A DNA stretch of 64,000 nt from 62-47 sp044463945 (GTDB taxonomy: Bacteria > Pseudomonadota > Alphaproteobacteria > Rhizobiales > Xanthobacteraceae), in NCBI GenBank assembly GCA_044463945.1, contig JBIQLW010000007.1, forward strand, positions 66,993 through 130,992, read 5' to 3'. Positions 35,606-43,610 of the stretch are shown here, in pieces. Every line of letters starts with the position of its first letter. The stretch's first letter is position 1. The notes beneath the pieces were generated by a model. That model saw only the letters and a list, made by a program, of their open reading frames with translations, did no database searches and had not been told where the DNA came from. A program made the position numbers and the translations under genes.

Positions 35606-35856
35606 TGTAGACCGGTCTTCGCTGAAGGTTTTGCGACTGTCTCCAACATTTGCGCGGTGTTACGCGTAACGCTGCGCAATTATCAGTGCGATTATCAGGC
35701 AACGAGAAAGCCCTCGCTGGGGGCTGCGGGTGGGGAGGCAGTTAAAAGGATCCACTCTCTCCCGGCGATTCTAGATTTGAGCTGACGTCTGCAGGTGGCA
35801 ACACCGGGTCAAGAAATTTTTTCACATTCCAGTGAACATGCCGGGGAACGACCAGA

Positions 35857-36288
35857 TCAGATCATCTTGCTGACCGGGCAATCGCTGTCCGCGTCCTCCG
35901 GGCGATCGACAAGGCGACGGCGCAGGCGGCGTAACGAGTGCAAGACCTCCCGCAAGTCGAATCCACGTGCCTCGAGGTCCGACAAAGCCCGACCGATCAG
36001 GTCTCGATCTGAATCGGTCAACAATGACCTTTTGGCAGTCACCAAGGCCATGACCAAGGCCATGCCGATCGTGCTGGTAGACGGTGCTCCGCGCTGATCG
36101 AGTCTGTTGCGATAGCTCGCTGTCCGGAGCCGAGCTTTCGCTCTCCCTATTGCCGGGTCTTGTCGACGACGAGGTTTTACGATTTTCGAGTCAGGGCGAT
36201 CCGGTGACCGGTAATGCTCCGCAATACGGGTCTCGTCGATTTGAGATACGATACGGTCGACATCAATGGATCTCGCTGAACTTTTCAT
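35857..36288 (-). CDS. Hypothetical protein
   Basis: 143 residues from ATG at 36288 (MKSSARSIDVDRIVSQ), preceded by GGAGATAGAG. Basic, soluble; a helical C-terminus (LTDSDRDLIGRALSDLEARG, RRLRRRLVDR). No recognised family. Lies between the ParB relic and the Rep-like gene, same strand, so it may belong to the element's right half. Confidence 0.45.
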   Translation of the reverse strand: MKSSARSIDVDRIVSQIDETRIAEHYRSPDRPDSKIVKPRRRQDPAIGRAKARLRTASYRNRLDQRGAPSTSTIGMALVMALVTAKRSLLTDSDRDLIGRALSDLEARGFDLREVLHSLRRLRRRLVDRPEDADSDCPVSKMI

Positions 36289-36439
36289 GTCTCTATCTCC
36301 GGTCGCAAGGATTCTGATTACAGGATCGGCAAGACACAATGAGAATGAGAATGAGATTTGAATGGCCGTGACTAACCTGAATTCGTAGTGGCGATGTCAT
36401 CTAAGACAGCAGGTACGATGACCGCGCCAGCGCCTCGCT

Positions 36440-38869
36440 TCAATGGAGTCGATATTGTCCCCATGACGAACGTTGCAGGACCATCGCCCGGAATTCAGGA
36501 TCGTTAGCCAGGTCAACGCCGTCGTCTCGTTGTCGACGGCGCTTTGAGCTACGCCAGGCGGCGACATCGATAGCCCATTGCTCGCTGAGCCGGCAAGCTT
36601 CCTGCCAAGTAACGAATGAATCTTTGTCCACGACCCACGGCGGGGCGACAGGCTCAGCGAGCTTCAATGATGATTTAGGCGGGTGATTGGCCGGATCGAT
36701 GGATTCAACCGTCGAATTACGACTCTGATGATCAGATGAGCCTTGACCGGCAACGTCATCATGATGACCGACGACCGGAATAGATGACTGGCAAGAAGAA
36801 GGAAGAAGGTCGCTACCTTGATATCTTCCAGTCCGCTGGACAATTTCGAAAACGAAATCGAAGTGGTTGTAAGCTGTTGATCGGCCTACAATTCCGGCTT
36901 TGACAAGGGCCTTCACGACCTCGGACTTCACGACGGGGATGCCAGCGGCCAGGCGACTGATGATCTCCTGCTGGATCAAGCCACGATTGATCGATTCTTT
37001 GCGCTCCTGCGTGCGCTTCCGTGCCCAATATTTGAGGAGCAGCGCGCGGGCCTTGCGCTCTTCCTTGGTCGCAGTAGACGAAAGCGTCTCCAGCCCGAGG
37101 TCGGACAGGAGGGCCCGGTTGTCATCTCTATCTCGACCGCGCTCGCACCATTGGGCGAGCTTCGACGGCGTCATGTTTAGTTCGAGCACGAACTGGCGCT
37201 GCGCGCGGATGACCGAACGCACCGCTCTTGTATCACCGTATATCGATAAGAGCCGCTTGACGACGACGCCGGCGACGTCGTTATATAGCCAGTCGACGAA
37301 AGCGGCGTTGGTCTGGCGGCTCACGGCGGCGAGGAAGGCGGGATCCTGGCGCCGGCGTGCCGCTGCGATTTCGAGCGTGCGGAAGGCCTTCCCATCGTTC
37401 CAGGTCGCCATGGACTCTTCAGCCTCGATCTCGCTGTCCTTCGCCGCGCGGTACATCACGGCGCGGGCCTTCATCTCGGCGAGGTTTGGTGTGATCGTCG
37501 GCAGAAACGTCCGCCACTCATCCATCGTCTGAAAGTAGTCGTCGCAGACCTCGACGGACCAACCGTACGCCAACATGTTTTTGGTCTTATCGACATTCGT
37601 ATGACCTGGGTCCGCGCCGAGCGGAATTAAATGGCTGACGATGGCTTTTTGAATCATCTCATGCAGCTTACGCTGCTGCGCGTAGTTTTTGCGATCTTTG
37701 ACCGTGGCGGTCTTAATCACGCGGGAGCCGGGCGGCAGAAACCAGACGAGGTGCGGATTCTCGACGCCACCACGTCCGTCCTCTGCACCACGATAGGTGA
37801 TCGCGTTCGGCATAAATTCGCGTGGCAGGAGGCGCCGCAACGCCTTGCGGAGTGCGTGCAAGGTTGGCCACCAGCCATCGAGGTCGACAATGAACGCGCA
37901 CCGGCGCGTCTTGTCTAGCACGACGTGTGAGGAGTCGAGTACGAAGAGATGCGGATGGCCGACCGATGAGTATTCGACTGTCTTGTCGTTGCCGTAGTGG
38001 ATGTCTGATTTCGGCAGTGCGCTGCGGAAAAGCTTGAACGTGATCGGACCCAACCATGACCTGACCGCAGGTGCAGTGGATCCGTCTTCGCGCACATATT
38101 CGTCGCTGTACGGCGCGTAGACGCGACCCGCAAATGGAAGAGAGCTCTTGTGCTTGAATTTCCGAAATCGCTTCTTTTTCTGCTCAGCGAAGTCTTTTTG
38201 AAGAATCATCTGGACCAGTTCTTGATCCTTGATGAAACATAGTTTGTCGGCTGGAATCGTGCGGCGCTTTGGCCGCTTTGGATAAGGTCTCCCTGCCTCT
38301 TCAGCGCGGTCGCAACGTGCCTGGTACTCTGCCTCTCGATCGTCGTCGCGCCTTTTGAAAAACGCCTTCATGGCCGCGGTCCGCTGCTTTGCAGCCTCGA
38401 TCGCAGCTACCTTTGCCGCCGCTGAGCCGTCAAGCCATCGCACCCAGCCAGCATGGGTAGCCTCACTTGTGTGCGGAACCGTTGGCTCAACTGGCCCGGT
38501 GATGACCTGGATTCTCGTTCCGCGGCGATATGTGATAACCGGCACATGGATGAATGTCTTCGGACCTGGCTTCCAGTCTCTAATGTTCACGAAGAGCGGC
38601 GCGTCGCTCTCAATGTGGTCGGCCGTGAGTTTTTCGCCAGGAGTCCATTCCTTCGTCCTAGCCATCGCCTCCGCGTCGAAGGTCTCCATCGTGGAGAGCC
38701 TTTTCGCCAACCGACTAAAGACCGTCACATTGGTGTTGCCGGCAGCGCGACAAGCCTGCGCGGCGATCATCGCGCGCGTCAATCCTGAGTCAGGAGACAC
38801 GCGGAAAGACGGACCCGCAGCCGTGAAGCGGCTGATATCGGCGGTGGATGTGAGCAGCAGCGAGGTCAA
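36440..38869 (-). CDS. Large Rep/primase-like element protein
   Basis: 809 residues from TTG at 38869 (AAGGAT eight bases upstream); no earlier ATG. The centre (about residues 325-385) reads CAFIVDLDGWWPTLHALRKA, then AITYRGAEDGRGGVENPHLV and WFLPPGSRV. An acidic DLD followed by a NPHLVW strand is the pattern of plasmid replicases/primases (ColE2 Rep-like or AEP-related). Before it lies a long basic region (KRRTIPADKL, KKKRFRKFKHK); after it a helical domain and, near 690, a probable helix-turn-helix (LVKAGIVGRSTAYNHFDFVF). It reads away from a control region with conserved boxes. Role as replication initiator is inferred from pattern and context only. Confidence 0.5.
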   Translation of the reverse strand: MTSLLLTSTADISRFTAAGPSFRVSPDSGLTRAMIAAQACRAAGNTNVTVFSRLAKRLSTMETFDAEAMARTKEWTPGEKLTADHIESDAPLFVNIRDWKPGPKTFIHVPVITYRRGTRIQVITGPVEPTVPHTSEATHAGWVRWLDGSAAAKVAAIEAAKQRTAAMKAFFKRRDDDREAEYQARCDRAEEAGRPYPKRPKRRTIPADKLCFIKDQELVQMILQKDFAEQKKKRFRKFKHKSSLPFAGRVYAPYSDEYVREDGSTAPAVRSWLGPITFKLFRSALPKSDIHYGNDKTVEYSSVGHPHLFVLDSSHVVLDKTRRCAFIVDLDGWWPTLHALRKALRRLLPREFMPNAITYRGAEDGRGGVENPHLVWFLPPGSRVIKTATVKDRKNYAQQRKLHEMIQKAIVSHLIPLGADPGHTNVDKTKNMLAYGWSVEVCDDYFQTMDEWRTFLPTITPNLAEMKARAVMYRAAKDSEIEAEESMATWNDGKAFRTLEIAAARRRQDPAFLAAVSRQTNAAFVDWLYNDVAGVVVKRLLSIYGDTRAVRSVIRAQRQFVLELNMTPSKLAQWCERGRDRDDNRALLSDLGLETLSSTATKEERKARALLLKYWARKRTQERKESINRGLIQQEIISRLAAGIPVVKSEVVKALVKAGIVGRSTAYNHFDFVFEIVQRTGRYQGSDLLPSSCQSSIPVVGHHDDVAGQGSSDHQSRNSTVESIDPANHPPKSSLKLAEPVAPPWVVDKDSFVTWQEACRLSEQWAIDVAAWRSSKRRRQRDDGVDLANDPEFRAMVLQRSSWGQYRLH

Positions 38870-38985
38870 CGAGCGGATCCTTTGGCGATCCGGTCATCGT
38901 TGAGCTGCTCGCCGCGAGTGTCAACGACAAAAACGTCGCTAACTCGCTGATTTCACGTGTCGTTTTGCCATCATTGGGGGCGACC

Positions 38986-39048
38986 AATCGCAGGGTAACT
39001 TGATCCTCACGTACACTGCGATTGGCGAGATGAGCGACTTAGCTTCCC
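38986..39048. promoter_or_regulatory. Conserved element control region, copy 2
   Basis: AATCGCAGGGTAAC (38986-38999), CTGCGATTG, then GCGACTTAGCTTCCC with the core TTAGCTTCCC at 39039-39048. Same order as at 20498-20552, spacing 40 instead of 32 bp. It lies 117 bp upstream of the Rep-like gene start and may be its operator or an origin. Confidence 0.55.
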
Positions 39049-39089
39049 TTAGCGGGTATCTTGGGTGGTCGGAACGGTCTGTCCATGAA

Positions 39090-39128
39090 GGGGTTTTGAC
39101 CGATAACCTTCCTTATCGGTCAAACCCC
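39090..39128. terminator. Long hairpin, 16-bp arms
   Basis: GGGGTTT(T)GACCGATAA pairs with TTATCGGTCAAACCCC around a 6-nt loop, one bulged T. It overlaps the stop of the leftward small gene 39120-39310 and separates the RHH operon from the Rep control region; a terminator for the leftward unit is plausible. Confidence 0.4.
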
Positions 39129-39310
39129 ATCGCCACCGAACATCTGCAGCCCGCTTTCAATCAATTCGTCGTCATCGATCTCGCCGCTGATCCAAAGGTC
39201 CATCAGATCCACAGTCGTCTGCAATACGCAGCCGCCCTCGATCTCCGTGTTCGCGATGGCGCCTCAAAACGAGTCAACAACTCTGCGATCCTCTCTCCAG
39301 ACATCAGCAT
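39120..39310 (-). pseudogene. Small acidic protein gene, frameshifted
   Basis: From ATG at 39310 or 39304 the product begins MSGERIAELLTRFEAP; near 39258 sensible coding moves to another frame and runs IANTEIEGGCVLQTTVDLMD, LWISGEIDDDELIESGLQMF to a stop at 39120. One missing base in GCGCCATCG would join them into 63 codons. Function unknown. It directly follows the RHH gene (12-bp gap), so they form one leftward unit. Confidence 0.5.
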
Positions 39311-39322
39311 GACCAGAACAAT

Positions 39323-39793
39323 TCATTTCTTCCGCCACTTCGGTGGAGGTGTCGAGGGATAATGCTGCTCGTCATTGTCAGGTCCATCATCTGCACTGTG
39401 ATCCGGCGGATACTGAACGCGGGCCGGCGGCACCCAGCGCGGGAATCCGCCCGGGCGCGGGGTGACCGTCGGAGCAGCAGCGACGCCACGCCATATCTGC
39501 TCAAAACTCTCCGTCGTACCGAGCGCGTGCCCCTGCCGCTCTCCCGCGTGGAGTAGGCGGCCCATGCTGTCGATAATCGGGTTGCCGGCTGACAGATTGA
39601 CAAACGAGACGAGGGCGCGCTCGACCAACATGCTCCGCGTAAGGCCGCTGTCGTTCGCCAGCGCCGTCAAGCACCTCATCAAGTCCGGATGAATCCGCAA
39701 CACCAGTCGCTCAGTTCGAAGTGTGTCCGGATCACGCGGCGGACGACCACCCGGATTTTTCCCAGACTTTTTCGGTGTCGCTTTCTTAACCAT
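39323..39793 (-). CDS. Ribbon-helix-helix-like regulator
   Basis: 156 residues from ATG at 39793. Basic N-terminus (KKSGKNPGGRPPRDPDTLRT) followed by ERLVLRIHPDLMRCLTALAN and DSGLTRSMLVERALVSFVN, a beta strand plus two helices as in CopG/RHH proteins. The tail is proline-rich. Divergent from the AAA+ operon across 60-210 bp, so a good candidate for its repressor. Confidence 0.55.
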   Translation of the reverse strand: MVKKATPKKSGKNPGGRPPRDPDTLRTERLVLRIHPDLMRCLTALANDSGLTRSMLVERALVSFVNLSAGNPIIDSMGRLLHAGERQGHALGTTESFEQIWRGVAAAPTVTPRPGGFPRWVPPARVQYPPDHSADDGPDNDEQHYPSTPPPKWRKK

Positions 39794-39849
39794 GATCAGC
39801 GTCGGCCCTTGACCTTTTGAGACCTTTTTGTTGTAACAAGAACTCCATA

Positions 39850-40011
39850 ATGATGGCATCTTGGTACACGGAAATGAGTAGCACTGAACGCAAAGATTCG
39901 GAAGCCATCGAAATTTATTGGCTCCAGACGGTCCTCGAAGACCGCGCTGAATCCGCTCCGCCGCCGGCACTACCGCGCCCTGAGCAGAAGCGAGACGGAG
40001 ACCGGCGATGA
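39850..40011 (+). CDS. Small protein coupled to the AAA+ ATPase
   Basis: 53 residues from ATG at 39850 or 45 from ATG at 39874 (ACGGAA just upstream). Reads MSSTERKDSEAIEIYWLQTV then a proline/charged tail. Its TGA overlaps the ATG of the next gene (ATGA). Unknown function; the tight coupling suggests it works with the ATPase. Confidence 0.45.
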   Translation: MMASWYTEMSSTERKDSEAIEIYWLQTVLEDRAESAPPPALPRPEQKRDGDRR

Positions 40012-41399
40012 GCGACTGCTCCACCCTCCCGGCCCCAGTACAGTTGCTGCTGTGCGCGAGGTGGGACGCGGCTCACGCTCTCGCGGTCAAGCTGACGCAG
40101 ACACATTTAAAGCGCCTCCCGGACCGCTTACTCGATCTGACGTTGGGCCGAGACGTGATGCACTCGATGATCAGCGCTTTCGTCGACCGGCTGACGCTGG
40201 AAGGCAACGAAGAAAGCGGTCTGCTTGCGCTCGCGTGGCGAATGTTGACCTGCGATCCTCGCGTGCCAGCATCATTCATCGAAGTGATGCCGGCTCTGTC
40301 GTGGACGATCCGCCAGACTGAATTCAAGACCGATGCGCGCGCGGAAGAAGCGCGCGATCTTGAAGCGATTTGGTGGCACGCAACGGCCGGCGCGTTCGCG
40401 AAGATCGATAATCGGCCTCCTTCGATTTTTCGCATCGCATTTCTTGCAACAGCGTTCCCCTCGTTGCCCGACGACAATGACGACGAGTCGCACGATTCGA
40501 GCGCAGCGCCGATCATGAGGAAGAAAATGATGAAGCTGCACGGAGGACCATCAGTCGTCGTCATGCGCGGCGCCAACGCCGTCGAGCGCGGCCTGCCGGC
40601 GGCGTGGAAAGAAATGCGCGACCAGCCGGTTCGTCTCGTCGTCGCGCGCGATGTATCTGACGTCCGCGATTTTTTGCAGCGTGAATTTCCGCATGCCCAG
40701 CATGCCGTCACCCTCCTGACGCGCGATCTGCGGGAGGGAGAGCCGCTGCGTATGCAGCCGGCGTTACTGGTTGGACCGCCAGGCTCTGGAAAATCGCGTT
40801 TGGTGCGTCGTTTTGCTGAGACGATACAAGCCTTTGTGTACCGATTTGATGCCGCCAGCGCGATGGATGGAATGTTCGGCGGGACACCGAAGGGCTGGTC
40901 GAGCGCACAACCGAGCGTGCCTGCGCGCGCCATTTTGATGGCGCAGCAGGCTAATCCGATCGTCATGGTGGACGAGCTGGAAAAAGCCGGCACGTCGCAA
41001 CATAACGGCAATCTCTGGAACGCCATGACGCCACTTTTGGAGCGCGAAACATCAGCGCGCTATCGCGATGCAGGCATCGACGCTCAGCTCGATCTGTCGA
41101 ATGTAAATTTCATCGCGACGGCGAACGATCTCGGTCCGTTGCCAGGACCTCTACGCGACAGATTCCGTATCATCCGCGTCCCGTCGCCGACATTGGACCA
41201 CCTGCCGTCACTCGCCTCGCAGGTGATGCGTGATCTAGCGGACGACGACGAGTTTCGCGAGAACGACCCACCGCTGGCGCCAGATGAACTCGCTGTGATC
41301 GGACGCGCGTGGGCCAAAGAGCGTTTCTCGGTGCGGAAGCTGAAGCGTCTAGTTGAGGCCACGCTCGGGGCTCGCGATCTCTGCGCAATGAGGCACTGA
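40008..41399 (+). CDS. AAA+ ATPase
   Basis: 463 residues. C-terminal AAA+ module: Walker A GPPGSGKS (about residue 258), sensor and substrate loop MFGGTPKGWSSAQPSVPARA, Walker B in PIVMVDELEKAG, sensor 1 in NVNFIATANDLGPLPGPLRD with the arginine finger DR. These resemble the Lon-type AAA module but no protease domain follows. The N-terminal 240 residues are unfamiliar. Likely a remodelling motor of the element; partners may be the small proteins encoded immediately up- and downstream, all translationally coupled. Confidence 0.8.
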   Translation: MSDCSTLPAPVQLLLCARWDAAHALAVKLTQTHLKRLPDRLLDLTLGRDVMHSMISAFVDRLTLEGNEESGLLALAWRMLTCDPRVPASFIEVMPALSWTIRQTEFKTDARAEEARDLEAIWWHATAGAFAKIDNRPPSIFRIAFLATAFPSLPDDNDDESHDSSAAPIMRKKMMKLHGGPSVVVMRGANAVERGLPAAWKEMRDQPVRLVVARDVSDVRDFLQREFPHAQHAVTLLTRDLREGEPLRMQPALLVGPPGSGKSRLVRRFAETIQAFVYRFDAASAMDGMFGGTPKGWSSAQPSVPARAILMAQQANPIVMVDELEKAGTSQHNGNLWNAMTPLLERETSARYRDAGIDAQLDLSNVNFIATANDLGPLPGPLRDRFRIIRVPSPTLDHLPSLASQVMRDLADDDEFRENDPPLAPDELAVIGRAWAKERFSVRKLKRLVEATLGARDLCAMRH

Positions 41400-41695
41400 T
41401 GGCTGGCGATAAGAGTTTGAACGACAGTTTCAATGCGTATTTGCGCGGAGAAATGCCGTCCGGAATCGTGCTGGCAACTGCGCCGCGGCTCTCCGATTGG
41501 ACGGCCGTGGTGCACGAGTGCCCGTACTCACGCGTCCAAGAGCTGCGATTGGTTGGTCACGTCACACGCCACCCAAAGTTGGATGATGGACCTATAACAA
41601 CATCAGCACTTTTGTGGATCAACACACACCGTCGGCTCGCACGCACGATGTCGCGTATCTATCTCCTCGACCAGCCCGCAGAGGGGCCGTCATGA
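41399..41695 (+). CDS. Small hypothetical protein (DUF6634-like?)
   Basis: 98 residues; ATG overlaps the ATPase stop by one base. VQELRLVGHVTRHPKLDDGP, then ITTSALLWINTHRRLARTMSRIYLL, a pattern I associate with small rhizobial-island proteins of the DUF6634 type. No known activity. Coupled to the next gene. Confidence 0.5.
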   Translation: MAGDKSLNDSFNAYLRGEMPSGIVLATAPRLSDWTAVVHECPYSRVQELRLVGHVTRHPKLDDGPITTSALLWINTHRRLARTMSRIYLLDQPAEGPS

Positions 41696-41970
41696 GCAGC
41701 ACGACGCTTGCACCATGCATCCTGTGTGGCCGCGCGCTCGAAGACGCTTCGGCGGGCAACAATCAGCCGGTCGGAGGTCTTGCGTTCGAGTGTCATGGCC
41801 ATTGGCCGTCGTCAATCTTCGACGAAGGCGGCCGCGCCGGTTGGCTGGAGATCAACATCTGCGAATCCTGCCTCCACACTGCAACAGATCGCGGCCGCGT
41901 ATTGAACGTCGACAAGGCGGATCGGCGCTCGCTGGCGACCTACAAGCTGTGGAAGTGGCCAACAAGATGA
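41692..41970 (+). CDS. Small cysteine-rich (zinc-binding?) protein
   Basis: 92 residues. CILCG near the N-terminus and CESCLHTA in the middle form a CxxC...CxxC arrangement that could bind zinc. ATGA overlap with both neighbours. Family unknown. Confidence 0.5.
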   Translation: MSSTTLAPCILCGRALEDASAGNNQPVGGLAFECHGHWPSSIFDEGGRAGWLEINICESCLHTATDRGRVLNVDKADRRSLATYKLWKWPTR

Positions 41971-42248
41971 CATCACTTGCCATCATGATCTTGCGCGATC
42001 GACTGGAGACTGGCTGGTCTCCGAAGGCCGACCAGATCGATCCTGACGTGCGGCAGGTCGACGCTCTGAATTGGTCGTGGAGCGCGGATGGAAAATCGAT
42101 CTTCTGCCAAACCATCGATCGCCTGGAGAAGCGATACGGCGACATCCTGTATGTCAGTCCGCACCAAGATTACGCTCTGACGTCGATCGCTTTTCTATGG
42201 CTCTATGACGACGAGGAGTCCGAGAAGGTACGATTTCTGGGAGGCTAG
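41967..42248 (+). CDS. Small hypothetical protein
   Basis: 93 residues, ATG overlapping the previous stop. Reads RLETGWSPKADQIDPDVRQV, ADGKSIFCQTIDRLEKRYGD. No recognised family. Last gene of the AAA+ operon; 8 bp later begins a TTAGCTTC inverted repeat. Confidence 0.5.
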   Translation: MTSLAIMILRDRLETGWSPKADQIDPDVRQVDALNWSWSADGKSIFCQTIDRLEKRYGDILYVSPHQDYALTSIAFLWLYDDEESEKVRFLGG

Positions 42249-42253
42249 GTAAT

Positions 42254-42279
42254 GTGAAGCTAAGTCAGTTTAGCTTCCC
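42254..42279. promoter_or_regulatory. Inverted repeat GAAGCTAA-N6-TTAGCTTC
   Basis: Arms 42256-42263 and 42270-42277 with a 6-bp spacer, the same geometry as the perfect 10-bp-arm copy at 20527-20552. Lies between the end of the AAA+ operon and the next rightward genes. Candidate operator of the element's regulator. Confidence 0.55.
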
Positions 42280-42333
42280 CTCTGTTGCCGATCAGGGCGG
42301 CGCTAATCGAATTTCACTGACACCGATGCGGTC

Positions 42334-42382
42334 TTATTCGAATATTACGGACATCATGCGGCATTACTCGAGCATTACGGAC
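42334..42382. repeat. Two 19-bp tandem units, 30-bp period
   Basis: TTATTCGAATATTACGGAC (42334-42352) and TTACTCGAGCATTACGGAC (42364-42382) match at 16 of 19 positions. Each contains a short palindrome (TTCGAA or CTCGAG). Three helical turns apart, so both could be bound on one DNA face. Role unknown. Confidence 0.4.
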
Positions 42383-42478
42383 GCGAATGCCTGTCAACAA
42401 ATAAGCTGTTGGAGATTGCAGAGATCGCGCGGATGATTCCGCGACGCGCCGTTTTGGCGCTTTGGATTGGAGATGATG

Positions 42479-42751
42479 ATGCGTAGCGATCTCTCTCGAC
42501 GCCAAGTGCTCGCCAGTGCCGTTGGCATCGCGGCAAGTATAGCTGCGCCTGCATCCGCGATAGCAGCAATTGGAGAGGCCGTGCCGGCCTGGTCACCTAC
42601 TCCGCCTGATTGGGAGCCAGGCACATATTATATGGAAGGATCGGTTGTCAGGCTCGGCAGAGCCTTTTTCCGCTGTCAGCGTGCACACATCAGCGACAGC
42701 CGACCGCTCATGACGATGTTCGCGTGGCTTAAGGACGCGACAGACCTCTGA
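42479..42751 (+). CDS. Small Tat-exported protein
   Basis: 90 residues from the third ATG at 42479 (TGGAG upstream). N-terminal twin-arginine signal SRRQVLASAVGIAASIAAPA, mature part of about 55 residues: WSPTPPDWEPGTYYMEGSVV, RAFFRCQRAHISDSRP. The W...YY.G..V...G..F.C...H pattern resembles small carbohydrate-binding (CBM5/12-like) modules on phage tail or chitin-binding proteins. Unusual in a mobile element of unknowns. Confidence 0.5.
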   Translation: MRSDLSRRQVLASAVGIAASIAAPASAIAAIGEAVPAWSPTPPDWEPGTYYMEGSVVRLGRAFFRCQRAHISDSRPLMTMFAWLKDATDL

Positions 42752-42815
42752 AGCATCCGCAGGAGAATCGACCGCCTTGACCCCGGCCAATCGATCACCA
42801 CGACACCAATGGCAT

Positions 42816-42941
42816 ATGCGTTTCGATCGCATCGTTTGTCGCGATTGCGACGCCGTGTACGGTGAAGACGACAACAAGCCGTGCAGACACACACTGAAGG
42901 TCAGACCGATGCCAACGTTCCGGTTCCGGGGAGCAAGGTGA
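42816..42941 (+). CDS. 41-residue putative zinc-finger peptide
   Basis: ATG at 42816: MRFDRIVCRDCDAVYGEDDN, then KPCRHTLKVRP. CxxC plus CxH could bind one zinc. Its TGA overlaps the ATG of the next small zinc-ribbon gene. Too short for family assignment. Confidence 0.4.
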   Translation: MRFDRIVCRDCDAVYGEDDNKPCRHTLKVRPMPTFRFRGAR

Positions 42942-43120
42942 TGAATGGACCTCAATCCGAGCAGATCACATGCCCGTATTGTGGCCCCGTCGTTCCCGAC
43001 CGGGTCAAGTATCCGGTCACATTGCCCGCCCGTGGGACGCATTGGATCGACTGGTGCCCTCGCTGTACCGCCGCCCTGCGCTCGGGAACGATATGGCAGC
43101 AGGAAGAGGGAGTGCGATGA
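42941..43120 (+). CDS. Small zinc-ribbon protein
   Basis: 59 residues from ATG at 42941. CPYCG near residue 11 and CPRC near residue 43 form a classic four-cysteine zinc ribbon. Coupled to neighbours on both sides. Could bind nucleic acid or be a protein-interaction module. Confidence 0.5.
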   Translation: MNGPQSEQITCPYCGPVVPDRVKYPVTLPARGTHWIDWCPRCTAALRSGTIWQQEEGVR

Positions 43121-43488
43121 GCGATCCTGAATCTGCGAAGGAGAAACGCCGTCGTGCGTTCGGAAAGGCATTATCAGAAGACAGAGAGGACCTTGAGCTC
43201 AACTATGAGCAAGCAGGTGCAGATGCCGATTCATTGGTTCTCGGCACAGTCAATGCCCCGTACATGCGTCAGGTGTCGGCTGAACAACTCGTGGCTGCTA
43301 TTCTCACTATTGATGTCGATTGGCGCGTCCACCTAGCGACGTTATTCACCGATGTGCGGCCGGCGCTCGTCATCTCGTTCGCAGAACGTCATGGCGTCGA
43401 CCGCAACATGCTCAAAACGGCCTATATATCCATCAGGGACAACACCGGCGAACGGAGCGTCGCATTCGAATTGGCAATTGGGATCTAG
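43117..43488 (+). CDS. Hypothetical protein
   Basis: 123 residues, ATG overlapping the previous stop (ATGA). Helical N-terminus KEKRRRAFGKALSEDREDLE. No recognised family. Last gene of the rightward chain of tiny genes; meets the leftward remnants at 43511. Confidence 0.5.
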   Translation: MSDPESAKEKRRRAFGKALSEDREDLELNYEQAGADADSLVLGTVNAPYMRQVSAEQLVAAILTIDVDWRVHLATLFTDVRPALVISFAERHGVDRNMLKTAYISIRDNTGERSVAFELAIGI

Positions 43489-43510
43489 GCAGACGGCGAT
43501 TGCTCAGAAT

Positions 43511-43591
43511 TCAGACCACCGGCTCCGCGCCATCATTCATGACACCGCGCGCCGCGATCTGAAGCGCGCCGTCCGGCAGCGGCCGCTGCAG
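43511..43591 (-). pseudogene. SRAP/YedK C-terminal remnant
   Basis: The last 26 codons of a minus frame read LQRPLPDGALQIAARGVMND then a stop. LQRPLPD.ALQI.ARG.K is the usual C-terminus of rhizobial SOS-response-associated peptidases (SRAP, YedK/HMCES), which form DNA-protein crosslinks at abasic sites. Nothing of the catalytic N-terminus is present, so it is a fragment left by rearrangement. Confidence 0.4.
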
Positions 43592-43610
43592 TTTTCGGCG
43601 ACATCCGTCG

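Noticed and set aside
39000..39362. 120-codon plus-strand frame across the Rep control region
   Set aside because: It would translate the operator boxes and a hairpin; the minus strand holds better coding that fits the neighbouring operon.
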